In this document: positions 16,883 to 28,656 of the stretch, in pieces
How the letters are laid out: each line of letters starts with the position of its first letter
How positions within the stretch are numbered: position 1 is the stretch's first letter
Source of the DNA: Natrinema salaciae
Lineage (GTDB): Archaea > Halobacteriota > Halobacteria > Halobacteriales > Natrialbaceae
Reading direction: 5' to 3'
NCBI RefSeq assembly: GCF_900110865.1
Contig: NZ_FOFD01000004.1
Location: forward strand, 509,378-573,377
DNA length: 64,000 nucleotides
Position numbers and translations under genes: made by a program
The notes under the pieces: generated by a model
What the model saw: only the letters and a program-made list of their open reading frames with translations
Told to the model about the DNA's origin: nothing
Databases searched by the model: none

Positions 16883-19079
16883 GAAGATGAGCAAGGTCTC
16901 GGTGACCGGTTCCAGGGGCGTCATGCCCACGGTCATCGAGACGGTTCACGAACTGAGTCTGGTACACCTCTCGGACTACGACGGCTCCTGGGAGGGGTTC
17001 GACAACGGCGACCCGATGGCGGGTGCCGACCACGCTTCCGAGCGGCTGGTGACCGTCCGCGCCCTCGAGAGTGCCCTCGAGCTGTCCGAGACCGACGTCG
17101 AGCCCGAATCGGGACGGCTCGGCGACGACTGGGAAGACCGTCTCGAGGAGATCCAGGCCCGCGTCAACGAACTCGACGACCGTCGCAGCGAGGTCACCGA
17201 CGAACTCCGGCAGGTCAAGGAGCGAATCGACCGCGTGGCCCCCTTCGCCGAACTGGGGATCGACCTCGATCTTCTGGCGGGGTACGAGACGGTCGACGTC
17301 GTCGTCGGCGAGGGGCCGGTTGACGATATCGAGGCGGCCGTCGCCGCGTCCGACGATATCCGGGCCTTCGAGACGTTTACCGGTGGCGACGTCGTGGCCG
17401 TCGTGGCCGCGCCCACCGAGGACGCCGACGAGGACCCGCTCGACGACGCGCTCGTCGGCGTCGAGTTCACCCGTCACGAGGTACCCGACACCGACAAGAG
17501 TCCGAGCGCGTACGTCACCGACCTCGAGGAGCGCGAGGAGGAACTCGAGGACGAGCGTGAGGAGATCGACACCGAACTCGAGGAGATCGCCCACGAGGAC
17601 GGCGGCTTCCTGCTGAAGGTCGAGCGGGAGCTGACCGTCGAGGTTCAGCGAGCGGAGGCACCCCTGCAGTTCGCGACGAGCGAGCACGCGTTCATCGCGG
17701 AGGGGTGGATTCCGGTTACCGAGTACGAGCGGCTCGTCGCCGCGCTGAACGACGCCGTCGGCGACAGCGTCGAGATCGAACAGCTCGAGGTGGCGGACTA
17801 CGACGAACACGAACACGGCGCGGAAGCCCACACCGGCTCCGGCGGTGACGGCCACGGTGGTGACGACCGCGAGGACGAACCCGCAGACGCGGAGCCGGCA
17901 CAGGCCAAGCAACAGCGGACCGCCACGGACGGCGGGACGACGGCCGGCCACGGCGGCGGTGCCGTCACGATGGACGAGCAGCCACCGGTCATTCTCGACA
18001 ACATCACGCCCGCGAAGCCGTTCGAGTTGCTGGTGAAGATGGTCGGCCAGCCCAAGTACAGCGAGCTCGATCCGACGGTACTCGTCTTCCTCACCTACCC
18101 GTTCGCGTTCGGGTACATGATCGGCGACATCGGCTACGGGCTACTGTACATGCTGATGGGGTACGGCGCCTGGCGGGCGTTCGACTCCGACGCCGGGAAG
18201 GCGGTCGGAACCATCGGCATCTGGGCCGGTGCGTTCACGATGATCTTCGGCTGGCTGTACGACGAGATGTTCGGCGTTCACATCGAGTACTGGATGCCCG
18301 AGGGGATCCACCACGCTTTGTCGTCGTATCTGTTCATGGATTCGCTCGACAAGGGGCTGCAGTCGACCGACTGGGCGATGCTGTGGATCGTCTTCAGCCT
18401 CGTCTTCGGCCTGATTCACCTGAATCTGGGACTTATCCTCGGATTCATCAACGAGCTGAAACACGGGCTCAAGACCGCGGTCTACGAACGGCTCTCGTGG
18501 ATCCTCACGATGAACGGACTGTTCGTCTGGATCTTCAGCGGCCACGTGGTCTCCCGGAAGCCAGGGTTCATCGCCGACTACGCTGTGGTTCCGGAGGTCG
18601 TCGGGCTCGTCGCGATCGCGGCCTTCTTCGTCGGCGCCGTAATGGTCGGCATCGGTGAGGGAGTCGCGGGCGTCTTCGAGATTCCGGCGTGGGCGTTCGG
18701 CCACGTCCTCTCGTATCTTCGATTGGTCGCCGTCCTGCTTGCGAAGGCCGGGATGGCGTTCGCGGTGAACCTGCTCGTGTTCGGGGGCTACACCGACCAC
18801 GGCCACACCGTATTCAACCTGCCAACCTACGACGTCGCCGGCTACGAGCAGAACTTCGTCGGCTTGCTCTGGATGGATCCAGTCTGGATCGGGATTCCGC
18901 TCGCGATCCTCGTCTTCGTCTTCGGGCACGTCCTGGTGCTCCTGCTGGGGATCACCGCGGCAGGGATCCAGATGCTCCGCCTCGAGTACGTGGAGTTCTT
19001 CCAGAAGTTCTACGAGGGCGGCGGCGAGGAGTACGAGCCGTTCGGACACGGGGACACCGGCGCGCAGCCCGCCGACTGA
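16869..19079 (+). CDS. atpI: A-type ATP synthase subunit I (membrane stator, a-subunit)
   Basis: The 736-residue product has a cytoplasmic N-terminal half with coiled coils (about 60-120 and 215-250). The C-terminal half has seven or eight membrane helices starting near 390 (VFLTYPFAFGYMIGDIGYG), and includes the proton-channel helix with SYLRLVAVLLAKAGMAFAVN, whose Arg is the likely essential one. Between the halves (about 310-375) lies a low-complexity insert rich in His, Asp and Gly. The subunit couples proton flow through the K-ring to the stator. A gap of 345 bases separates it from atpK. Confidence 0.94.
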   Translation: MLRPEKMSKVSVTGSRGVMPTVIETVHELSLVHLSDYDGSWEGFDNGDPMAGADHASERLVTVRALESALELSETDVEPESGRLGDDWEDRLEEIQARVNELDDRRSEVTDELRQVKERIDRVAPFAELGIDLDLLAGYETVDVVVGEGPVDDIEAAVAASDDIRAFETFTGGDVVAVVAAPTEDADEDPLDDALVGVEFTRHEVPDTDKSPSAYVTDLEEREEELEDEREEIDTELEEIAHEDGGFLLKVERELTVEVQRAEAPLQFATSEHAFIAEGWIPVTEYERLVAALNDAVGDSVEIEQLEVADYDEHEHGAEAHTGSGGDGHGGDDREDEPADAEPAQAKQQRTATDGGTTAGHGGGAVTMDEQPPVILDNITPAKPFELLVKMVGQPKYSELDPTVLVFLTYPFAFGYMIGDIGYGLLYMLMGYGAWRAFDSDAGKAVGTIGIWAGAFTMIFGWLYDEMFGVHIEYWMPEGIHHALSSYLFMDSLDKGLQSTDWAMLWIVFSLVFGLIHLNLGLILGFINELKHGLKTAVYERLSWILTMNGLFVWIFSGHVVSRKPGFIADYAVVPEVVGLVAIAAFFVGAVMVGIGEGVAGVFEIPAWAFGHVLSYLRLVAVLLAKAGMAFAVNLLVFGGYTDHGHTVFNLPTYDVAGYEQNFVGLLWMDPVWIGIPLAILVFVFGHVLVLLLGITAAGIQMLRLEYVEFFQKFYEGGGEEYEPFGHGDTGAQPAD

Positions 19080-19424
19080 CCCGCTCGTCTGCCGACTGAT
19101 CGTTCGATCCGCCGCGTGTGGCTCGCGGTGGTCTCGTTTCTCCTGCTGGTCACGGACACGATAGCGACGCCGACGGGACACCGCCGGTCGTGACTGTGTC
19201 GCCTCGGGCTCGTCGACGTCGGATTCGTACAGTCCTGTAGCCCCAGCAACTATTTACAAACAGTTGATGTATAAGGTTGTTTTATTGACTAGGCTGGAAA
19301 AGTACCGCCGTGCAGGCTACTATCGTTTATCCATACCGGAGTTTTTTCGAGAGTTTTATGGGGAGGGCAGGGCCAGATACGTCTGTTCGGAGCAATCGAA
19401 CTCACAACACAACACGTCTTAACC
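19080..19424. other. Long spacer inside the ATP synthase cluster, with likely promoter for atpK
   Basis: No credible gene is visible. The stretch from about 19245 to 19370 turns AT-rich (e.g. ttgttttattgac, agttttttcgagagtttta). T-runs could terminate atpI transcripts, and TATA-like boxes could start a separate atpK-E-C-F-A-B transcript. Confidence 0.5.
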
Positions 19425-19694
19425 ATGATCGAAGCTCTACCAGAAGTGGCCGACGTTGTACTGCAGAACGGACAAACCGTCGAAGAATCGCCCTTCCTTA
19501 CGGACATCGGTGCTGCTGCGCTGGCGGTCGGTCTTTCCGCTCTCGCCGCAGGATATGCTGAGCGGGGTATCGGTGCCGCGGCAGTCGGCGCGATCGCCGA
19601 AGACGATGACATGTTCGTTCCGGGTATCGTTATGACAGTCCTCCCGGAAACGCTCGTCATTTTCGCGATCGTCGCCATTTTCCTGGTCCAATAA
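19425..19694 (+). CDS. atpK: A-type ATP synthase subunit K (proteolipid ring)
   Basis: The 89-residue product has two membrane helices: DIGAAALAVGLSALAAGYAE and IVMTVLPETLVIFAIVAIFL. The Glu in LPETLVIF is the expected proton-carrying carboxylate of the rotor ring. The N-terminus is a short acidic segment. The gene follows a long AT-rich spacer and precedes atpE by 22 bases. Confidence 0.93.
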   Translation: MIEALPEVADVVLQNGQTVEESPFLTDIGAAALAVGLSALAAGYAERGIGAAAVGAIAEDDDMFVPGIVMTVLPETLVIFAIVAIFLVQ

Positions 19695-19716
19695 GCGACC
19701 ACCCCTTTCTCTCACA

Positions 19717-20298
19717 ATGAGTTTGGACACAGTCGTAGAAGACATTCGAGAAGAGGCCCACGCGCGTGCGGAGGACACCCGCACCGAGGGCGAAGCGCGC
19801 GCCGACGAGATCGAATCGGCCGCCGAGGAGGACGCCGACGAGATCCTCGAGAACGCCGAGCGGGACGTCGAGCGCGAGATCGAGCAGCTTCGCGAACAGC
19901 GCCTCTCCAGTGCGAAACTGGAGGCGAAACAGAAGCGCCTGGAGGCCCGTCGCGACGTGCTCGGTGAGGTCCGCGAGCAGGTCGAGGACGAACTCGCCGC
20001 CCTCGAGGGCGACACCCGCGAGGAACTCACCCGCGACCTGCTCGAGGCCGCGAGCGGCGAGTTCGACGAAGGAGACGACGTCAACGTCTACGGCCGCGCG
20101 GGCGACGAGGAACTGATCGAGTCGATCCTCGCCGACTACGACGGCTACGAGTACGCCGGCGAGCACGACTGTCTCGGCGGCGTCGTCGTCGAGAGCGACC
20201 AGTCTCGGGTTCGGGTCAACAACACGTTCGACTCGGTGCTCGAGGACGTCTGGGAAGACAACCTCCGGGAGATCAGCAACCGACTCTTCGAGCAATGA
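19717..20298 (+). CDS. atpE: A-type ATP synthase subunit E (peripheral stalk)
   Basis: The 193-residue product has a long N-terminal helix (about 1-100, e.g. AEEDADEILENAERDVEREIE) and a compact C-terminal domain ending in DNLREISNRLFEQ, the normal pattern for archaeal subunit E. It pairs with subunit H. The stop overlaps the atpC start (ATGA). Confidence 0.93.
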   Translation: MSLDTVVEDIREEAHARAEDTRTEGEARADEIESAAEEDADEILENAERDVEREIEQLREQRLSSAKLEAKQKRLEARRDVLGEVREQVEDELAALEGDTREELTRDLLEAASGEFDEGDDVNVYGRAGDEELIESILADYDGYEYAGEHDCLGGVVVESDQSRVRVNNTFDSVLEDVWEDNLREISNRLFEQ

Positions 20299-21362
20299 GC
20301 GCAGGCGCCTCGAATCCGGAATACGTGAACGCTCGCGTGCGGTCGCGCCGAGCCTCGCTGTTCTCGGACGAAGACTATCGCAAGCTGATCCGGATGGGGC
20401 CGAGCGAGATCGCGCGGTTCATGGAGGAGACGGAGTACGAACGCGAGATCAACGCGCTCGGTACGCGGTTCTCGGGCGTCGACCTGATCGAGTACGCCTT
20501 AAACCGCAACCTCGCCAAACACTTCCAGGACCTGCTCGACTGGTCGAAGGGACGCCTCTACGACCTCATCGCCCGGTATCTCCGGAAGTTCGACGTCTGG
20601 AACCTGAAGACGATCTTCCGAGGGATCTACACCGATTCCAGTCCCGAGGAGATCCGGACCGACCTGATCCAGGCCGGCGAACTCGACGACGCGACGATCG
20701 AACGTCTGTTCGAGGTCGATACCATCGACGATGCGATCGAGGTCCTGCGCCGGACAGTCTACTACGAGCCACTGACCGAGGCCTACGAGGAGTTCGAGGA
20801 GACGGGCGCGCTCGTCCCCCTCGAGAACGCCCTCGACCGGGAATTCTACGAGAACCTGCTCGCGGACGTCTCGAGGGGCCCGGGCGACGAACCCCAGGAG
20901 GGTCCGGAGGCGAAGTACATCGAGTTCCTCCAGGCCGAGATCGACTTCCGGAACGCCCGGAACGCGCTGCGACTCGCTCGCAGCGGGGCGGACCTCGATC
21001 CCGCCAGCTACTACATCGAGGGTGGCGTCCTGTTCGATCGGTCGGAGCTGAGCCGTCTCGTCGCCGACTACGACGCGCTCGTCGATCACATCGCCGACAA
21101 CAAACGCTACGGCGACCGACTCTCGGGGGCGATGGACCGGCTGCGCGATGCTGACAGCCTTATCCAGTTCGAGCACGCACTAGATGCTGCGTTGCTCGAG
21201 TACGCGGACACGCTCTCGAGCATCTACCCGACCTCCGTTTCGGCCGTGCTGTCGTACATCCTCGCGAAGGAGCGCGAGATCGAGAACATCCGTGCGATCG
21301 CGCGCGGCCGCGAGGTCGGCCTCGACGAGAACGAGATCGAAGAGGAGCTGGTGATCCTATGA
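20295..21362 (+). CDS. atpC: A-type ATP synthase subunit C (central-stalk funnel)
   Basis: The 355-residue product matches archaeal subunit C / eukaryotic V-ATPase d: start SNPEYVNARVRSRRASLFSD, internal helical repeats, and C-terminal YILAKEREIENIRAIARGRE. It links the K-ring to the D/F rotor. It overlaps both neighbours by four bases (ATGA), so translation of E, C and F is coupled. Confidence 0.94.
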   Translation: MSAGASNPEYVNARVRSRRASLFSDEDYRKLIRMGPSEIARFMEETEYEREINALGTRFSGVDLIEYALNRNLAKHFQDLLDWSKGRLYDLIARYLRKFDVWNLKTIFRGIYTDSSPEEIRTDLIQAGELDDATIERLFEVDTIDDAIEVLRRTVYYEPLTEAYEEFEETGALVPLENALDREFYENLLADVSRGPGDEPQEGPEAKYIEFLQAEIDFRNARNALRLARSGADLDPASYYIEGGVLFDRSELSRLVADYDALVDHIADNKRYGDRLSGAMDRLRDADSLIQFEHALDAALLEYADTLSSIYPTSVSAVLSYILAKEREIENIRAIARGREVGLDENEIEEELVIL

Positions 21363-21691
21363 GCCAGGAAATCGCAGTCGTCGGCAGTCCGGAGTTTACG
21401 ACCGGCTTCCGCCTCGCAGGCGTCAGTCGCTTCGAGAACGTCCCGGACGACGAAAAGGACGACCGGTTAGACGACGCGGCGACGACGGCCCTCGAGGACG
21501 AGGGCGTCGGGATCGTCATCATGCACGACGACGATCTCGAGTACCTGTCGCGCAACGTTCGGCAGGAAGTCGAGACGAGCGTCGAGCCGGTCGTCGTCAC
21601 GATCGGCAGCGGCACCGGTGGCGGCGGGCTGCGCGACCAGATCAAACGCGCGATCGGTATCGACCTGATGGACGAGGACGAAGACAGCTAA
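21359..21691 (+). CDS. atpF: A-type ATP synthase subunit F (rotor)
   Basis: The 110-residue Rossmann-like protein has EIAVVGSPEFTTGFRLAG at the start and GVGIVIMHDDD in the middle. It sits with subunit D in the central shaft. It overlaps atpC by four bases and atpA follows three bases after its stop codon. Confidence 0.93.
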   Translation: MSQEIAVVGSPEFTTGFRLAGVSRFENVPDDEKDDRLDDAATTALEDEGVGIVIMHDDDLEYLSRNVRQEVETSVEPVVVTIGSGTGGGGLRDQIKRAIGIDLMDEDEDS

Positions 21692-21694
21692 ACT

Positions 21695-23458
<1,764 letters not shown>

Positions 23459-23460
23459 CG

Positions 23461-24882
23461 ATGAAAGAGTACCAGACTATCACGGAAATCAGCGGTCCGC
23501 TGGTGTTCGCCGAGGTCGACGAGCCGGTCGGTTACGACGAGATCGTCGAGATCGAGACCGAGGACGGGCGGACGCTGCGCGGCCAGGTGCTGGAATCGAG
23601 CGAGGGTATCGTCTCGATCCAGGTGTTCGAGGGGACGGGCGGAATCGACCGCAACGCGTCCGTTCGATTCCTGGGCGAGACGATGAAGATGCCCGTCACC
23701 GAGGACCTCCTCGGGCGGGTGCTGGACGGTTCCGGAAACCCGATCGACGGCGGCCCGGAGATCGTCCCCGAGGAACGGCACAACATCGTCGGCGAAGCGA
23801 TCAACCCCTACTCTCGAGAGTACCCCGAGGAGTTCATTCAGACCGGCATTTCCGCCATCGACGGCATGAACACGCTGGTCCGGGGCCAGAAGCTTCCGAT
23901 CTTCTCCGGATCGGGGCTGCCCCACAACGAACTCGCGCTGCAGATCGCCCGCCAAGCGACGGTGCCGGAGGAAGAGGAAGGCGAAGACGACGACGGCTCC
24001 GAGTTCGCCGTCATCTTCGGTGCGATGGGGATCACCGCCGAAGAGGCAAACGAGTTCATGGACGACTTCGAGCGCACCGGCGCGCTCGAGCGCTCGGTCG
24101 TCTTCATGAACCTCGCGGACGACCCCGCGGTCGAACGGCAGGTCACGCCGCGACTCGCGCTCACCACGGCCGAGTACCTCGCCTTCGAGAAGGGGTACCA
24201 CGTGCTGGTCATCCTGACGGACATGACCAACTACTGTGAGGCGCTGCGCGAGATCGGTGCCGCACGCGAGGAGGTCCCGGGTCGACGTGGCTACCCCGGG
24301 TACATGTACACCGACCTAGCACAGCTCTACGAGCGTGCGGGTCGAATCGAAGGACAGGAGGGATCGGTCACGCAGATTCCGATCCTGACGATGCCCGGCG
24401 ACGACGACACGCACCCGATTCCGGACCTGACCGGCTACATTACCGAGGGCCAGATCATGATGGATCGGGACCTCAACAGTCAGGGGATCGAGCCGCCGGT
24501 CAACGTCCTGCCGAGCCTCTCGCGGCTGATGGACGACGGGATCGGCGAGGGGCTCACTCGCGAGGACCACGGCGACGTCTCCGACCAGATGTACGCCGCC
24601 TACGCGGAGGGTGAGGACCTGCGCGACCTCGTGAACATCGTCGGTCGCGAAGCGCTCTCCGAGCGGGACAACAAGTTCCTCGACTTCGCCGACCGCTTCG
24701 AGGCGGAGTTCGTCCAGCAGGGGTACGACACCAACCGCTCGATCGACGAAACGCTCGAGGTCGGCTGGGATCTCCTGTCGGACCTGCCGAAGGAGGCGCT
24801 CAACCGTATCGACGAGGACCTCATCGAAGAGCACTACCGCGAAGACGAGTCCGAAGCCGCCGAAGTTACGGCCGACGACTAA
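23461..24882 (+). CDS. atpB: A-type ATP synthase regulatory subunit B
   Basis: The 473-residue product from ATG 23461 starts [16 protein letters not shown]. It has the degenerate nucleotide site typical of subunit B ([20 protein letters not shown], no Walker Lys) and [21 protein letters not shown]. The ORF is open further upstream inside atpA, but only the 23461 start fits the family. In many haloarchaea atpD follows directly; here it is 2.4 kb away. Confidence 0.97.
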   Translation: MKEYQTITEISGPLVFAEVDEPVGYDEIVEIETEDGRTLRGQVLESSEGIVSIQVFEGTGGIDRNASVRFLGETMKMPVTEDLLGRVLDGSGNPIDGGPEIVPEERHNIVGEAINPYSREYPEEFIQTGISAIDGMNTLVRGQKLPIFSGSGLPHNELALQIARQATVPEEEEGEDDDGSEFAVIFGAMGITAEEANEFMDDFERTGALERSVVFMNLADDPAVERQVTPRLALTTAEYLAFEKGYHVLVILTDMTNYCEALREIGAAREEVPGRRGYPGYMYTDLAQLYERAGRIEGQEGSVTQIPILTMPGDDDTHPIPDLTGYITEGQIMMDRDLNSQGIEPPVNVLPSLSRLMDDGIGEGLTREDHGDVSDQMYAAYAEGEDLRDLVNIVGREALSERDNKFLDFADRFEAEFVQQGYDTNRSIDETLEVGWDLLSDLPKEALNRIDEDLIEEHYREDESEAAEVTADD

Positions 24883-25054
24883 CTCGACTCCTGCTTTCGT
24901 TCGTCACGCGTTTCTCGATCGGCTATCGGCCAGCATGCGATCTCTCGGGTCACGTCGAGCGAGCCGTCTTCGGCCGTCGAGTTCGCGCCGAGAACTATCA
25001 GCAAATACGACAAATCGAAACAACCGTATGCTCCGCCAGTGAACCGCGGTATGC

Positions 25055-26668
25055 ATGCACAAACCACTACTCGTGCCGGAGTTCCTCGACCGGGCGCGAA
25101 CGCACTACGGCGACGACGAGGCGGTCGTCGCCACCACGGGGGAGCGGTTCACGTACGACGAACTGGGCGAGCGAGCCGACCGATTTTCCGCGGCACTGCA
25201 AGCGCGCGGGATCGAGAAGGGGGACCGCGTCGCCGTCCTCGACCCGAACACCCACTACCACCTCGAGGCGGCCTACGGGACCATGCAGATCGGGGCGATC
25301 CACACGCCGCTGAATTACCGGCTCACGCCCGACGACTTCGAGTACATCCTGTCGGACGCGGGCGTCGACGCAATCTACGCCGACTACGACTTCGCCGACA
25401 AGATCGAGGCGATCCGCGACGAGGTGCCGACGGAGACGTTCGTGACGAACGACGCGGACGCCGTCGATGGTGACTGGGAGGAGTTCGACGCGGTGCTCGA
25501 GGAGGCGGGCACCGAGTACGATCGCCCCGAGATGAGCGAGGACGAACTCATCACGATCAACTACACGTCGGGGACGACGGGCGATCCGAAGGGTGTCTGT
25601 CGCACCCATCGCTGCGAGACGATCCACGCGTACCTGCTGGTCGCCCATCAGGAGATCACCGACGACGACGTCTACCTGTGGACGCTGCCGATGTTCCACG
25701 CGAACGGCTGGGGACACATCTTCGCGATCACGGGGATCGGCGCGAAACACGTCTGTACGCGCGGGGTCGACGCCGGGGACATCTTCGAGGCCGTGCGATC
25801 GGAGGACGTGTCGTACATGTGCGGCGCGCCGACGGTGCTGAACATGCTGGTCGGTTACTACGAGGAGACCGACCCCGAAACGACCGGCGAGAGGGACGTT
25901 CGGCTCGCGACCGCGGGCAGCGCACCGCCGGAGGCGACCATCCGGACCGTGGAAGACGAGTTCGGCTGGTACCTGAAACACGTCTACGGCGCGACCGAGA
26001 CGGGGCCACTGATCACGACCTCCGACGCCCGCCGACACTTCGACGAGGACAGCGACGACCGGTTCCGGATCAAGAAACGGCAGGGGCTGGCCTACCTCGG
26101 GACCGAGATCCGGGTCGTCGACGAGCACGGCGAGGACGTCCCACGGGACGACGAGACCCTCGGCGAGGTCGTCGTCCGCGGCAACCAGATCATGGAGAAG
26201 TACTGGCAGAAACCCGAGGCGACCGCGGACGCGTTCACCGACCGCGTCGAGGGCTACTACCACACCGGCGACCTCGCGACGATCGACGAACACGGGATGA
26301 TCGCGATTCAGGACCGGAAGAAGGACATCATCATTTCGGGCGGCGAGAACATCTCGAGCATCGAACTCGAGGACACCCTGTTCGATCACCCGGAAGTGTC
26401 GGACGTCGCCGTGATTCCGTCACCGAGCGACGAGTGGGGCGAGACGCCGAAGGCGTTCGTCGTCCCCGCGAGCGACGATCCCGACGACCCCGGCGTGACG
26501 GCGGACGACCTCGAGACCTTTACTCGAGAGCACCTCGCGGGCTACAAGACCGTCCACCGGATCGAGTTCGTCGAAGAGCTCCCGACGACGGCGACGGGGA
26601 AGGTCCAGAAGTACGAACTCCGACAGGAGGAGTGGGGCGACGAAGATCGAATGGTCGGGCGGGGGTGA
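25055..26668 (+). CDS. AMP-forming acyl-CoA synthetase
   Basis: The 537-residue adenylate-forming enzyme has the P-loop-like YTSGTTGDPKGV near 169-180, VYGATETGPLITTSD (A5 motif) near 311, YHTGDLATIDEHG near 402, and the C-terminal TATGKVQKYELRQEE with the catalytic Lys. It activates a carboxylic acid to acyl-AMP and then acyl-CoA. The substrate is not definable; medium-chain or aryl acids are common for this subgroup. It lies between atpB and atpD on the same strand, with its own 172-base upstream spacer, so it looks like an insertion into the cluster. Confidence 0.9.
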   Translation: MHKPLLVPEFLDRARTHYGDDEAVVATTGERFTYDELGERADRFSAALQARGIEKGDRVAVLDPNTHYHLEAAYGTMQIGAIHTPLNYRLTPDDFEYILSDAGVDAIYADYDFADKIEAIRDEVPTETFVTNDADAVDGDWEEFDAVLEEAGTEYDRPEMSEDELITINYTSGTTGDPKGVCRTHRCETIHAYLLVAHQEITDDDVYLWTLPMFHANGWGHIFAITGIGAKHVCTRGVDAGDIFEAVRSEDVSYMCGAPTVLNMLVGYYEETDPETTGERDVRLATAGSAPPEATIRTVEDEFGWYLKHVYGATETGPLITTSDARRHFDEDSDDRFRIKKRQGLAYLGTEIRVVDEHGEDVPRDDETLGEVVVRGNQIMEKYWQKPEATADAFTDRVEGYYHTGDLATIDEHGMIAIQDRKKDIIISGGENISSIELEDTLFDHPEVSDVAVIPSPSDEWGETPKAFVVPASDDPDDPGVTADDLETFTREHLAGYKTVHRIEFVEELPTTATGKVQKYELRQEEWGDEDRMVGRG

Positions 26669-26695
26669 GTCGGCGACCGCCGGGCCGCTCGAGCG

Positions 26696-26965
26696 TTACG
26701 CGCGTCGATCCCCCCACTCGTCGTCCCGATCGGTGTCTTCGCGTCGATTCCGACGGCCGACGGCCGCGTGATCGTCGCTGGCGGCGGCCCGATCCGGGCC
26801 GTCCGTCGAGCGCGAGCGGTTGCGACCGCCGTGCGCTTTGGCGATTCGTTCCGCTTCCGCGCGGTCGACCACGGTCGGGTCCGCCGTCTCCTGACTGATC
26901 GCCAGCCAGAGAAGCAGCGGAATCGCGAGGGAGACTACCAGGAGGATACCGAGCACGACGGACAT
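26696..26965 (-). CDS. Small single-span membrane protein
   Basis: The 89-residue product starts at ATG 26965 with a strong membrane helix (VVLGILLVVSLAIPLLLWLAI, residues 3-23). A charged, Arg/Asp/Ser-rich cytoplasmic tail with low complexity follows (AERIAKAHGGRNRS). No family is recognised. It diverges from the zinc-ribbon gene across a spacer with a perfect 8-base inverted repeat. Confidence 0.62.
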   Translation of the reverse strand: MSVVLGILLVVSLAIPLLLWLAISQETADPTVVDRAEAERIAKAHGGRNRSRSTDGPDRAAASDDHAAVGRRNRREDTDRDDEWGDRRA

Positions 26966-26991
26966 GGCTCGGCGGATACTCGAGCGGCCGA

Positions 26992-27008
26992 ACACAAAAG
27001 TTTTGTGT
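26992..27008. promoter_or_regulatory. Perfect 8-base inverted repeat between divergent genes
   Basis: acacaaaa and ttttgtgt are separated by one base (g at 27000), between starts at 26965 and 27029. It lies 21-27 bases from each start, where TATA/BRE elements should be, so it may act as a symmetric bidirectional promoter or as an operator. Confidence 0.55.
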
Positions 27009-27028
27009 GGTGACAGGAAGTTTCGTGC

Positions 27029-27232
27029 ATGAAAGACGCCGATCGCGGCTGTCCGAAGTGCGACCACACGGAGACGGAGATCGACGAAATTTCGACGACC
27101 GGAAGCGGTCTGTCGAAGATGTTCGATATTCAGAATCGGAGCTTCATGGTAGTGAGCTGTCGAAACTGCGGCTACTCGGAACTCTATAAGGGCCAGTCGT
27201 CGGGTGACATGGTCGATCTGTTCCTCGGCTAG
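27029..27232 (+). CDS. Small zinc-ribbon protein
   Basis: The 67-residue product has two Cys pairs, CPKC (about 8-11) and CRNC (about 44-47), forming a likely zinc ribbon, and ends GDMVDLFLG. Homologous short nucleic-acid-binding zinc-ribbon proteins are common in archaea and bacteria. The spacing fits a single zinc site. It precedes atpD by about 108 bases on the same strand. Confidence 0.8.
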   Translation: MKDADRGCPKCDHTETEIDEISTTGSGLSKMFDIQNRSFMVVSCRNCGYSELYKGQSSGDMVDLFLG

Positions 27233-27339
27233 GTCGCGGCGGGGGCGAACCGACGGCGTCGATTCGCCTCGAATCGGGCGCGTGGGGAGCGCGGAAACTG
27301 TAAACAGTTATCCGACTGGGGGCGCTATCCACCCACAAG

Positions 27340-28086
27340 ATGGCCAACGACGTCAAGCCCACCCGCAAGAACTTGATGGCGATCGAGGATCGCATCGAGC
27401 TCTCCGAGCGGGGGCACGGCACGCTCGAAAAGAAACGCGACGGGCTGATCATGGAGTTCATGGACATTCTGGACAAGGCCCAGGACGTCCGCGGCGACCT
27501 CGCCGACGACTACGAGGCCGCCCAGAAGAAGATCAACATGGCCCGCGCGATGGAGGGTGACGTCGCGGTCCGCGGTGCCGCAGCGGCGCTGCAGGAACAC
27601 CCCGAGATCACCACCGAATCGAAGAACATCATGGGCGTCGTCGTCCCGCAGATCGAGTCCTCCCGGGTCTCCAAGAGCCTCGATCAGCGCGGCTACGGGA
27701 TCATGGGCACCTCCGCCCGCATCGACGAGGCCGCCGAAGCCTACGAGGACCTGCTGGAGAGCATCATCCTCGCCGCCGAGGTCGAGACGGCGATGAAGAA
27801 GATGCTCCGGGAAATCGAGACCACGAAGCGCCGCGTCAACGCACTCGAGTTCAAGCTCCTGCCGGAACTCTACGAGAACCAGGAGTACATCGAGCAGAAG
27901 CTCGAGGAACAGGAGCGCGAGGAGACGTTCCGGCTGAAGAAGATCAAGGAGAAGAAGGAGGCCGAAGAGAAGGCAGAGCGGGAGGCCGAGAAAGCGGCCG
28001 AAGCCGAGGAAGCGGAAGCGAAACAGGACGAACTCGACGACGTCCAGCCGGATACCGCCGCACAGTCCCCCGCGGCCAACCAGTAA
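27340..28086 (+). CDS. atpD: A-type ATP synthase subunit D (rotor shaft)
   Basis: The 248-residue product starts [20 protein letters not shown] and is a long antiparallel coiled coil with the conserved C-terminal part [16 protein letters not shown]. Together with F it forms the central shaft. A halophile-typical acidic/Ala tail (about 205-248) extends beyond the family core. It is separated from atpB by an acyl-CoA ligase and two small genes, so it needs its own promoter. Confidence 0.95.
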   Translation: MANDVKPTRKNLMAIEDRIELSERGHGTLEKKRDGLIMEFMDILDKAQDVRGDLADDYEAAQKKINMARAMEGDVAVRGAAAALQEHPEITTESKNIMGVVVPQIESSRVSKSLDQRGYGIMGTSARIDEAAEAYEDLLESIILAAEVETAMKKMLREIETTKRRVNALEFKLLPELYENQEYIEQKLEEQEREETFRLKKIKEKKEAEEKAEREAEKAAEAEEAEAKQDELDDVQPDTAAQSPAANQ

Positions 28087-28140
28087 GACGCGGCCCCGCT
28101 CGCTGCGGGACGCGACTCGACGGCGACGCACGACATTCCG

Positions 28141-28545
28141 ATGGCCTGTTCCGAATGCGGCTCGTCCCCGATCTCGTTTTCCGTCCCGGAGGAGTACCGC
28201 TCGGACGCGCCGGCGGAGGCCGCGGTCGTCTCCCTCTGCCCGCACTGTTTGACCGTCGAGCCGGTGACGGACGAGCAGCACCGGGCCGATACGGCCCCCG
28301 ATTTCTCGCGAGTCGGCGACGGGTTCCCGACGCGGCCCGAGCGGGCGGTTCCGCTCGCGCTGGCGCTCGGCCTGTGCTCGTCGCTCGCGACGAACCGTAC
28401 TGCGATCGAGTTGCTGCTCAGAGAGGTCGAGCGAACCGGTGCCGACCCCCTCCTGATCCTCGAGCGACTCGGTACCGATCCGTCGGTCGATCCGGTGATC
28501 GACCTCGAACGGCGACGACATCAGCTGGAGCAACTGCTCTACTGA
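28141..28545 (+). CDS. Haloarchaeal zinc-ribbon protein (DUF6276-like)
   Basis: The 134-residue product has an N-terminal CSEC (about 3-6) and CPHC (about 39-42), a probable zinc ribbon. A helical C-terminal half follows (VPLALALGLCSSLATNRTAI). It resembles haloarchaeal DUF6276 proteins, though I cannot verify the family. It lies 54 bases after atpD on the same strand and could be co-transcribed. Confidence 0.7.
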   Translation: MACSECGSSPISFSVPEEYRSDAPAEAAVVSLCPHCLTVEPVTDEQHRADTAPDFSRVGDGFPTRPERAVPLALALGLCSSLATNRTAIELLLREVERTGADPLLILERLGTDPSVDPVIDLERRRHQLEQLLY

Positions 28546-28656
28546 CGCGGTCGGGCTCGCGAGATCGGCGACGAGTACGGCGTCGCGAGGAGTGGCCGCC
28601 AGTCGCGCGACCGACGGAACGGAAGCACTGTCAGATCGGACGGCAGCGGGTTCGGG

